From: Avoscillospira sp045589035
Lineage (GTDB): Bacteria > Bacillota > Clostridia > Oscillospirales > Oscillospiraceae
Length of the DNA: 21,608 nt
Direction: 5' to 3'
Assembly: GCA_045589035.1 (NCBI GenBank)
Contig: JAZNFJ010000087.1
Span: 1 to 21,608, forward strand
The position numbers and the translations under genes are program-made. This document shows positions 16,624 through 21,608 of the stretch, in pieces (the first letter of the stretch is position 1; each line of letters begins with the position of its first letter). The notes under the pieces were generated by a model. That model was not told where the DNA came from, ran no database searches, and saw only the letters and a list, made by a program, of their open reading frames with translations.

Positions 16624-16775
16624 TGGAAAACTCCTATGTTGTACCCTGCGCAATTACGCACCGAGCATGGAAATCAGCGCAGAGGTCAGCAGTCCGCCCA
16701 CCATAACCACACAGAGAATGATGCACATAATGCGGACAAATAATTTACTGTTTTTCATGATTCGATAACTCCTAT
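16522..16775 (-). repeat. Tandem duplication of ribosome binding site plus signal-peptide coding sequence
   Basis: Copy A is 16657-16775 and copy B is 16522-16637. Each has ATAGGAG followed by 34 codons starting ATG AAA AAC AGT AAA. The codon-by-codon comparison gives 26 of 34 identical residues; 11 codons differ only synonymously and 8 differ with conservative hydrophobic or similar replacements. Copy A ends in a stop codon, while copy B continues into the M23 peptidase. Confidence 0.9.
16654..16758 (-). CDS. 34-aa membrane miniprotein, paralogue of the M23 signal peptide
   Basis: A small ORF between ftsX and the M23 peptidase, encoding 34 residues: KNSK and one arginine (R9), then a hydrophobic stretch including LCVVMVGGLLTSAL, and ending SMLGA at a TAA. 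It aligns without gaps to residues 1-34 of the adjacent M23 peptidase (26 identical) and stops at the position corresponding to the predicted signal-peptidase site. AGGAG lies ten bases before the ATG and 18 bases separate the ATG from the ftsX stop, so it sits in the operon and should be translated. The synonymous divergence between the copies argues for selection on the peptide. It has no known function. It could be a single-pass membrane peptide acting with FtsX or the hydrolase, or a leader controlling downstream translation. Confidence 0.8.
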   Translation of the reverse strand: MKNSKLFVRIMCIILCVVMVGGLLTSALISMLGA

Positions 16776-16776
16776 T

Positions 16777-17664
16777 TTACACCTTGAGGAACTTGCGGAT
16801 GGACAGCAAGCTGCCGAACACACCGACAACAAAGCCAACCACGGCATAGCAGATGGCAACCAGCTCGATCACTTCCACAAAGGGAACCATGGTGATCAGC
16901 TCCAGAGAGTCCACATTGGCGATCTGCCCTGCCAGGAAGTTGTACAAGCCCCACTGGAGGAAGAATGCGACCACAGAAGCGATCAGACCCAGCAGGAAGC
17001 CTTCCACCACGAAGGGCCAGCGGATAAAACCGTTGGTGGCACCGACCATCTTCATAATGGCGATCTCTTCCTTGCGGTCATACATGGCCAGCTTGACCGT
17101 ATTGGAAATAATCAGCATGGAAACCGCAAACAGAACGGCAATGACGATCATGGAGGCGATATTCAGCATCTGCTGAATGGTCTGGAAGCCTTCGGATATC
17201 TCATAGTGTGCCATGACATAGGCAACACCCTGAATCTGCTCCATTTCCTCGCAGGTCTGCCGCATGAGTTTGTTGTTCATCATGGAAACGGCATAGCGAT
17301 CCCGGAAGGTGCTGGACTCCAGACCTGCGAACAGGGCTTCATCCTGCTGCTCCGCGATAAAATCAGACAGTGCCTGCTCCCGGGAGATAAATTCGGCATT
17401 CTGGACATTGGTGATCATATTGATCTGAGAGCCAACACTTTTTGCCTCTGCCTCAGACAGTTCTTCGTCGATGTAGACCATGACCTCATTGTCCTGCTCC
17501 AACTCAATGATCATCTCATTGAGGTTATACAGAAGCAGGCCGAAGGTGCCCATAATCAAAAGGCTTGCCACGGTGACCCAGATGGCAGCAAAGGACATAA
17601 AGCCGTGCAAAAACAGGCCGCGGATGCCCTCCCGCAGCAAATAGCCGATGTTATTCTTCTTCAT
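16777..17664 (-). CDS. ftsX: FtsX, membrane subunit of the cell-division FtsEX complex
   Basis: A 295-aa polytopic membrane protein that passes the FtsE ATPase cycle to extracellular peptidoglycan hydrolases. A short cytoplasmic N-terminus (MKKNNIGYLLREGIRGLFLHG) is followed by TM1 (about 22-50). An extracytoplasmic domain (about 51-165) contains LEQDNEVMVYIDEELSEAEAK. Three more TM segments follow (about 170-195, 217-240 and 264-288), with the conserved loop YDRKEEIAIMKMVGATNGFIRWPF between TM2 and TM3. The start at 17662-17664 overlaps the end of ftsE by 14 bases. The ribosome binding site is weak, so translation is probably coupled to ftsE. An ATG five codons upstream is possible; the longer ORF to 17790 is an artefact inside ftsE. 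Confidence 0.95.
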   Translation of the reverse strand: MKKNNIGYLLREGIRGLFLHGFMSFAAIWVTVASLLIMGTFGLLLYNLNEMIIELEQDNEVMVYIDEELSEAEAKSVGSQINMITNVQNAEFISREQALSDFIAEQQDEALFAGLESSTFRDRYAVSMMNNKLMRQTCEEMEQIQGVAYVMAHYEISEGFQTIQQMLNIASMIVIAVLFAVSMLIISNTVKLAMYDRKEEIAIMKMVGATNGFIRWPFVVEGFLLGLIASVVAFFLQWGLYNFLAGQIANVDSLELITMVPFVEVIELVAICYAVVGFVVGVFGSLLSIRKFLKV

Positions 17665-18340
17665 AAGCGTAATAACCATCCATTCCGTCGCTGATGATCT
17701 CGCCCTGATCGATGGCGATGACCCGCTTTGTGAAGCGATCCACCAGTTCCTTTGCGTGGGTGACCACCATGACGGTGGTGCCCAGAGCATTGATCTGCTC
17801 CAGCAGCATCATGATTTCCAGAGAACGAGCCGGGTCCAGGTTGCCCGTAGGCTCGTCGGCAATGATCATGTTGGGGTTGTTGACCAGGGCTCTTGCAATG
17901 GCAACACGCTGCTGTTCGCCGCCGGACATTTCATGGGGCAGACGGCGGCTCTTGTTTTCCAGACCAACCAGTTCCAGCACATAGGGAACTCTCTTCTTGA
18001 TCTCATTTTCCGATGCGCCGATGACACGCATGGCAAATGCCACATTGTCATAGACGGACTTATTTTCGATCAGACGGAAATCCTGGAAAATGATACCCAG
18101 CGTGCGGCGCATATAGGGAATGGCGCTGCGGCGGATCTTCTCCAGAGTGAAACCGTTGACAAACACGCTGCCGGAAGTCGGCTGCAGTTCGGCAGTCAGG
18201 ATCTTGATGATCGTGGACTTACCGGAACCGGAAGGTCCCACCAGAAAGACGAACTCGCCGTCTTCGATCTTCAGGGACACATTGTTCAGAGCCCGGGTGC
18301 CGGGCTCATAAACCTTGGATACATTTCTAAATTCAATCAT
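17651..18340 (-). CDS. ftsE: FtsE, ATPase subunit of FtsEX
   Basis: A 229-aa ABC-type ATPase. Walker A GPSGSGKST is at residues 35-43, the Q-loop at FQDFRL (Gln86), and the signature MSGGEQQRVAIARAL at about 138-152. Walker B MIIADEPTGNLDP lies at about 158-170, and a switch histidine is in VVTHAKEL. DEPTGNLD and the length are typical for FtsE. The ATG at 18338-18340 has AGGAG seven bases upstream. It follows the CdaR-like regulator by 29 bases and overlaps ftsX, making an ftsE-ftsX-miniprotein-M23-(S41) transcription unit. Confidence 0.97.
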   Translation of the reverse strand: MIEFRNVSKVYEPGTRALNNVSLKIEDGEFVFLVGPSGSGKSTIIKILTAELQPTSGSVFVNGFTLEKIRRSAIPYMRRTLGIIFQDFRLIENKSVYDNVAFAMRVIGASENEIKKRVPYVLELVGLENKSRRLPHEMSGGEQQRVAIARALVNNPNMIIADEPTGNLDPARSLEIMMLLEQINALGTTVMVVTHAKELVDRFTKRVIAIDQGEIISDGMDGYYAYEEE

Positions 18341-18369
18341 GGAATTACTCCTGTCCTCTCAGAGAACTA

Positions 18370-19464
18370 TCAGATCAGACGATTATCCCGGGAAGCCAGA
18401 TACTTCTTGACCATCAGCGCCACCTTGAAAATGATGGCATGGTCAAATTCACGCAGATCCAGTCCGGTCAGCTTCTTGATCTTCTCCAGACGGTAGACAA
18501 GCGTATTTCTATGGACAAACAGCTTTCGGGACGTTTCGGAAACATTCAGATTGTTTTCAAAGAACTTATTGATGGTGAACAGGGTTTCCTGATCCAGGGA
18601 ATCAATGGAGTTCTTCTTGAACACTTCGCTGAGGAAAATTTCGCACAGGGTGGTGGGCAGCTGATAGATCAGACGGCCGATACCCAGATTTTCGTAGGTC
18701 ATGATGCTCTTTTCCGTATCGAACACCTTGCCCACTTCGATGGCAGTCTGTGCTTCCTTGAATGCGTCTGCCAGTTCACGCAGGTGACCTGCCACGGTGG
18801 AGATGCCGATGACAGTCTTGATGAACAGTTCTGCCTTGAGCGTGTCTTCAATGTGCTGTGCCAGCTTGACCATCTCGGACATTTCGGTGGTGGCGGTGAT
18901 CTGCTTGATTACGGCGATGTCCGTTTCGTTGATGTTCAGCACGAAATCCTGCTGCTTGTCAGAGAACATACCCTGCAGCAGATCCACAGCTGCCACATCG
19001 GCACGGCCCACCTGACGGACCAGCAGCACCACACGGGGCAGATCCGTGATAAAGTGCAGTTCCTTGGCACGGATGTAAATATCACCGGGCAGAATGTTGT
19101 CCGTGATGATGTTCTTCACGAACGTACCCTTATCATGCTTTTCCTCGTAATAGGATTTTGCACCGTCCAGAGCCACATGGGCCATGATACAAACGCTCTT
19201 TGCTGCCTCGTCCTCGCCATCGACGAACACAGCATAATCAAAAAACGCACTCCAGCTGGTCAGAGCCTTCATGGTACGGTGCTCTGCCACCACAATGGAA
19301 TCGGGAGCATTGTTCAGACGGATCACAGCTTCCGGCCACTTTTCTCCAATGAGGCCGGTATCGCTGCAGGACACCACATTGCCGTCGGCATCGATGACAC
19401 CGATGACCCGATCGGTGGCTTCCTTCAGCTGAACAATGACACTTTGAAACATACGGCTGGACAT
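18370..19464 (-). CDS. CdaR/PucR-family transcriptional regulator
   Basis: A 364-aa regulator. The N-terminal part (about 5-125) looks like a small-ligand or PAS-like sensor module, beginning VIGVIDADGNVVSCSDTGLIGE. The middle (about 145-280) resembles the degenerate GGDEF-like domain of CdaR proteins (RVVLLVRQ, IGISTVAGHLRELADAFKEAQTA cut into short conserved blocks). The C-terminal PucR-type helix-turn-helix is VSETSRKLFVHRNTLVYRLEKI (about 314-335 onward), split around HRNTLVYR. GGGAGGG lies 6-7 bases before the ATG. It has its own promoter and leads directly into ftsE, so it may control the division/cell-wall cassette or itself. The ligand is unknown; sugar-diacid sensing, as in the founding member, should not be assumed. 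Confidence 0.88.
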   Translation of the reverse strand: MSSRMFQSVIVQLKEATDRVIGVIDADGNVVSCSDTGLIGEKWPEAVIRLNNAPDSIVVAEHRTMKALTSWSAFFDYAVFVDGEDEAAKSVCIMAHVALDGAKSYYEEKHDKGTFVKNIITDNILPGDIYIRAKELHFITDLPRVVLLVRQVGRADVAAVDLLQGMFSDKQQDFVLNINETDIAVIKQITATTEMSEMVKLAQHIEDTLKAELFIKTVIGISTVAGHLRELADAFKEAQTAIEVGKVFDTEKSIMTYENLGIGRLIYQLPTTLCEIFLSEVFKKNSIDSLDQETLFTINKFFENNLNVSETSRKLFVHRNTLVYRLEKIKKLTGLDLREFDHAIIFKVALMVKKYLASRDNRLI

Positions 19465-19520
19465 AAAACGCCCTCCCCTTATCTAAATAGACAATACTTT
19501 TTGTACAAAGCCTTATTGAC

Positions 19521-19549
19521 ATAATACATTGCTTTTGTCCATTTTTCAA
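19521..19549 (-). promoter_or_regulatory. Predicted promoter of the CdaR-like/ftsEX operon
   Basis: On the minus strand, TTGAAA (19544-19549) is followed after exactly 17 bases by TATTAT (19521-19526), about 57 bases before the regulator ATG. A weaker candidate, TTGTAC-N17-TAGATA, lies closer to the gene. Confidence 0.55.
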
Positions 19550-19550
19550 G

Positions 19551-19590
19551 AGGGTTTTGACATTTCTTTTCAAAATACCCTTATTTTTTT
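19551..19590 (+). terminator. Terminator-like hairpin with U-tract on the plus strand, in an otherwise empty AT-rich gap
   Basis: AGGGTTTTGA (19551-19560) pairs with TCAAAA-t-ACCCT (19570-19581) with one bulged base, followed on the plus strand by TTATTTTTTT to 19590. No plus-strand gene is seen upstream. The 186-base gap between the regulator and the pseudouridine synthase otherwise holds only the promoter above. I found no convincing minus-strand terminator for the pseudouridine synthase gene here. Confidence 0.4.
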
Positions 19591-19650
19591 GTGCTATTTT
19601 TATAATTTTTCGTCAGACTGGCCAATTTGGAGGGTTTTTTCTGCTCTCTA

Positions 19651-20370
19651 TCAGCCATTTGACTGTTGTGCAATATCACAACAGTCACGCAATTCTTCCA
19701 AGTTAACTTCCCGGACCTCTCCCAGCGGGAGATCACCCAGTTCCAGACCGCCTTCGGCGATCCGCTTCAGATAAGTCACAGGCATCCCGCGGGATGCCAG
19801 CATCCGCCGTACCTGATGATACTTTCCTTCGCAGACCTCCACCAGGCTTTTACCCGCACCCTGCGGGATCAGCCTTGCAGGCAGGCATACATCTCCGTCT
19901 TTTAAGGTGATGCCGACCGCAAAGGCAGTCACATCTTCCTCCCCTGCCGCACCTTCATGCTCGGCATAGTACCGCTTCCAGACACGGCTTTTAGGAGAAA
20001 GGATCCGGTGCGCCAGCTGTCCGTCATTGGTAAAAAGAAGAAGTCCCTCGGTTTCCTTATCCAGACGGCCTACGGGCTTGGGGTCCAGATAGCGGTATTC
20101 TTCCGGAATCAGTTCCATGACCGTGGGATCTCTGGGGTCATCGGTAGAAGTCACATAACCTGCAGGCTTATGGAGCATCAGCACAACTGTCCGCTGCCGT
20201 CCTACCGGCTGCCCATCCACACAGACATTGGCGGTCTGCTCGTCCACCTTCATTTCCGGCGCTTTTGCCACAGTGCCGTCCACCGTGACCCGTCCGGCTT
20301 TGATGATCAGTTTCAGTTCTTTCCGGGAAGCCACACCGGCTTCGGAAAGCAGTTTGTCCAAACGCTGCAT
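19651..20370 (-). CDS. RsuA-family pseudouridine synthase
   Basis: A 239-aa rRNA pseudouridine synthase. The N-terminal S4 RNA-binding domain (about 1-60) begins MQRLDKLLSEAGVASRKELK. The catalytic domain has GRLDKETEGLLLFTNDG with the catalytic Asp104. The typical segments LMLHKPAGYVTSTDDPRDPTV and EGKYHQVRRMLASRGMPV are present. The family modifies 16S U516 (RsuA) or 23S U2605 (RluB); the RSPK-less layout and short C-terminus favour RsuA type, but the target is not certain. The ATG at 20368-20370 has AAAGGA nine bases upstream; the longer ORF start at 20406 is upstream of that site. It is divergent from the DUF4830 gene with only 56 bases between the start codons. Confidence 0.92.
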   Translation of the reverse strand: MQRLDKLLSEAGVASRKELKLIIKAGRVTVDGTVAKAPEMKVDEQTANVCVDGQPVGRQRTVVLMLHKPAGYVTSTDDPRDPTVMELIPEEYRYLDPKPVGRLDKETEGLLLFTNDGQLAHRILSPKSRVWKRYYAEHEGAAGEEDVTAFAVGITLKDGDVCLPARLIPQGAGKSLVEVCEGKYHQVRRMLASRGMPVTYLKRIAEGGLELGDLPLGEVREVNLEELRDCCDIAQQSNG

Positions 20371-20426
20371 ATTTGTCCATCCTTTCACATAGGCTGTACC
20401 ACCCAAAAACAGGGAGGGAACAACCC

Positions 20427-20939
20427 ATGATGATCGTATCTGCCAAGGTATCCAAACGCAAACTCCTCACCGGTGTGCTGGCAGCGGTAGGGATCATTCT
20501 CCTTCTGGTCTTTTTGACCGGAAGAGCCGATGCCGGCGCTACCGAAACGCCGGAAGACACCACCGTAACCAATGAGGCCGCCACCAATCAGCAAAGACTG
20601 GCTTTCCTGCAGTCCTTCGGCTGGGAGGTTTCGGAAACCCCGGAGGAAACCCAGGAAGTCCGCATCCCCGAAACCTTCAACGAGGTTTTCAACCGCTACA
20701 ATCAGCTGCAGCAGTCCCAGGGCTACGACCTTGCACCCTACGCAGGGAAATCTGCCAAGCGGTATGTCTACCGCATTTACAACCACCCCAAGGGGGCAGA
20801 TTATTTCGCAACCGTACTGATCCACAAAAATGAGATCATCGGCGGTGATGTCACCGGTACCGGCCATGGCGGCACCATGCACGGCTTCGCCATGCCCCAG
20901 ACCCAGTCACAGCCAAACGGGCAGAATCGTCAACCCTAA
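20427..20939 (+). CDS. DUF4830-type membrane-anchored protein
   Basis: A 170-aa protein of unknown function. An N-terminal membrane anchor (KLLTGVLAAVGIILLLVFLTG, residues about 10-30, shown in part) is followed by a Thr/Glu-rich linker. A domain matching the pattern I know as DUF4830 then follows: LAFLQSFGWEV, IPETFNEVFNRYNQLQ, YAGKSAKRYVYRIYNHP and the end motif IIGGDVTGTGHGGTMHGFAMP. The C-terminus is a Gln/Asn-rich tail. Start at ATG 20427 with GGAGG nine bases upstream; a second ATG follows immediately. The TTG ORF start at 20373 lacks a ribosome binding site. It is probably displayed outside the membrane. Its 3' end overlaps the convergent SLOG gene by 33 bases. Confidence 0.85.
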   Translation: MMIVSAKVSKRKLLTGVLAAVGIILLLVFLTGRADAGATETPEDTTVTNEAATNQQRLAFLQSFGWEVSETPEETQEVRIPETFNEVFNRYNQLQQSQGYDLAPYAGKSAKRYVYRIYNHPKGADYFATVLIHKNEIIGGDVTGTGHGGTMHGFAMPQTQSQPNGQNRQP

Positions 20940-21392
20940 GGTTTCTCCTTGACGGACTGTATTGCCCGTACCGCCATTGCTGCCGTCATAAACCGAGATC
21001 AGCACCTGCGCTTGACGGATCATTGCGCTGTTGCGCCGCAAAGCACTGCCGGCAGAATAGACCGGCTCCAGAATCTCAACGCTGTCACAGGCGGCGCAGA
21101 GCCGTTCGTATCGCCGGCGGGCATCCGGTTTCCACCGGTCAGCCTGCCCCTGCCAGGGGATCATGGCAACCAGATTGATCTCCGGCTTTTCCTGCCGAAG
21201 GGCCAGCACTGCCTCGGCAAAATAGGTGTCACAGCCCTGGGCCATGCCGCAGAGAAATGTCCGGCAGCCCAGGGTGTATGCTTCCCGCAGCCGCCTGTCC
21301 AGCATCTGCTTCACCGCAAGACACCGGGGATCCCGCTCATCATGTCCCCAGGGCAGTTTATGGGGACGGTGTCCCGTAAAGGCGCAGACCAC
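20907..21392 (-). CDS. SLOG-superfamily protein (DUF1273/YpsA-like)
   Basis: A 161-aa Rossmann-like protein of the SLOG superfamily, thought to bind nucleotides or nucleotide-derived ligands; it has no assigned reaction. Typical blocks are CAFTGHRPHKLPWG, HDERDPRCLAVKQML, FLCGMAQGCDTYFAEAVL, AMIPWQGQADRW, RRNSAMIRQAQVLISVYDG and GGTGNTVRQGE. The ORF can be extended to a TTG at 21446, but AAAGAAAGG lies nine bases before the GTG at 21390-21392. That start places the protein's beginning just before CAFTGHRP, as usual in the family, and is preferred. The stop overlaps the end of the DUF4830 gene on the other strand. Confidence 0.87.
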   Translation of the reverse strand: MVCAFTGHRPHKLPWGHDERDPRCLAVKQMLDRRLREAYTLGCRTFLCGMAQGCDTYFAEAVLALRQEKPEINLVAMIPWQGQADRWKPDARRRYERLCAACDSVEILEPVYSAGSALRRNSAMIRQAQVLISVYDGSNGGTGNTVRQGETLGLTILPVWL

Positions 21393-21434
21393 GAAGCTCA
21401 CCCTTTCTTTAGACGATTTTTCTGCCGAATTGTT

Positions 21435-21468
21435 CCTGAAATACAATTCTTTTCAGGTTTTCAGTATA
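21435..21468 (-). promoter_or_regulatory. Candidate promoter and inverted repeat upstream of the SLOG gene
   Basis: On the minus strand an extended -10, TGCTATACT, has its hexamer at 21463-21468; no good -35 is visible. Just downstream, CCTGAAA (21435-21441) and TTTCAGG (21451-21457) form a perfect 7-bp inverted repeat with a nine-base centre, a plausible operator over the transcription start. Confidence 0.4.
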
Positions 21469-21495
21469 GCACAGTTCCCTGTCGAAAAAAAGCAG

Positions 21496-21524
21496 TTGCA
21501 AAATATTTCGGGATATAGTATAAA
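21496..21524 (+). promoter_or_regulatory. Promoter of the FMN-riboswitch transcript
   Basis: TTGCAA (21496-21501), 17 bases, TATAAA (21519-21524) on the plus strand. The start would fall about 15-20 bases before the riboswitch begins. It lies back to back with the SLOG gene promoter. Confidence 0.7.
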
Positions 21525-21546
21525 GGAATCGAACTGAAAAACGATG

Positions 21547-21608
21547 TCTTCAGGGCAGGGTGCAATTCCCGACCGGCGGTAAAGTCCGCGAGCGCAAGCT
21601 GAACCGGT
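21547..21608 (+). ncRNA. FMN riboswitch (RFN element), 5' part, cut by window edge
   Basis: The conserved RFN consensus is seen in order: TCTTCAGGGCAGGGTG, AATTCCCGACCGGCGGTAAAG cut after the conserved GGCGG, TCCGCGAGC and then the variable GCAAGC arm with CTGAACCGG. The element binds FMN and usually switches off riboflavin synthesis or uptake genes (ribDEAH or ribU), which would lie to the right of the window. The 3' half and expression platform are missing. Confidence 0.93.

Noticed and set aside
15370..16743. A 457-codon plus-strand frame opposite the M23 gene
   Set aside because: In-register antisense of the coiled-coil M23 gene and the miniprotein; no family features.
17665..17790. N-terminal extension of FtsX into ftsE
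   Set aside because: The extra residues are out-of-frame translation of ftsE with a Trp/Ser/Pro-rich composition; FtsX begins naturally at MKKNNIGYLLREG.
19601..19606. TATAAT on the plus strand as a promoter
   Set aside because: No -35 or extended -10 at the right distance and no plus-strand gene follows; likely chance in AT-rich DNA.

Overview
The window looks like chromosomal DNA of a low-to-mid-GC Gram-positive anaerobe of the Clostridia, most likely Oscillospiraceae/Ruminococcaceae. The evidence is the class III fructose-bisphosphatase, TrmFO (folate-dependent tRNA methylation), a CdaR-type regulator next to ftsEX, a DUF4830 protein, strong AGGAGG-like ribosome binding sites and an FMN riboswitch. 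The genus cannot be fixed from the sequence alone. There are no tRNA or rRNA genes, transposons, CRISPR arrays or phage genes. Nearly all of the window is compact housekeeping DNA, mostly read from the minus strand, and no gene-free stretch exceeds about 220 bases.

Left part (1-6900): the start of ftsY (cut by the window edge) follows smc in one minus-strand operon with its own promoter. A plus-strand fbp gene is divergent from smc and convergent with rnc, and a bidirectional terminator separates fbp from rnc. Middle part (6900-14100): reading leftwards on the minus strand, greA has a consensus promoter and a terminator, followed by a dense run of a TrmH-type rRNA/tRNA methyltransferase gene, dprA, topA, trmFO, plsX and rnc. 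This joins the widespread dprA-topA-trmFO block to the plsX-rnc-smc-ftsY block, but without acpP and with fbp inserted.

Right-middle part (14100-19600): a cell-wall/division cassette on the minus strand. The order is a CdaR/PucR-like regulator, ftsE, ftsX, a 34-codon small ORF, a coiled-coil M23 peptidase (EnvC/PcsB-like) and an S41 C-terminal processing protease. FtsEX is the membrane ATPase that in other bacteria switches on a coiled-coil peptidoglycan hydrolase. Here the candidate hydrolase and a candidate processing protease lie directly downstream. The most interesting item is the 34-aa ORF between ftsX and the hydrolase. It is a free-standing paralogue of the hydrolase's signal peptide and stops exactly where the signal peptide would be cleaved. 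Its many synonymous differences suggest that it is kept as a protein.

Right end (19600-21608): an RsuA-family pseudouridine synthase, a divergent DUF4830 membrane-anchored protein, and a SLOG/DUF1273-type protein whose end overlaps the DUF4830 gene. Last comes a promoter and the first part of an FMN riboswitch, which should lead into a riboflavin gene beyond the window. Start codons were reassigned for many genes from ribosome binding site spacing; several are GTG or TTG.
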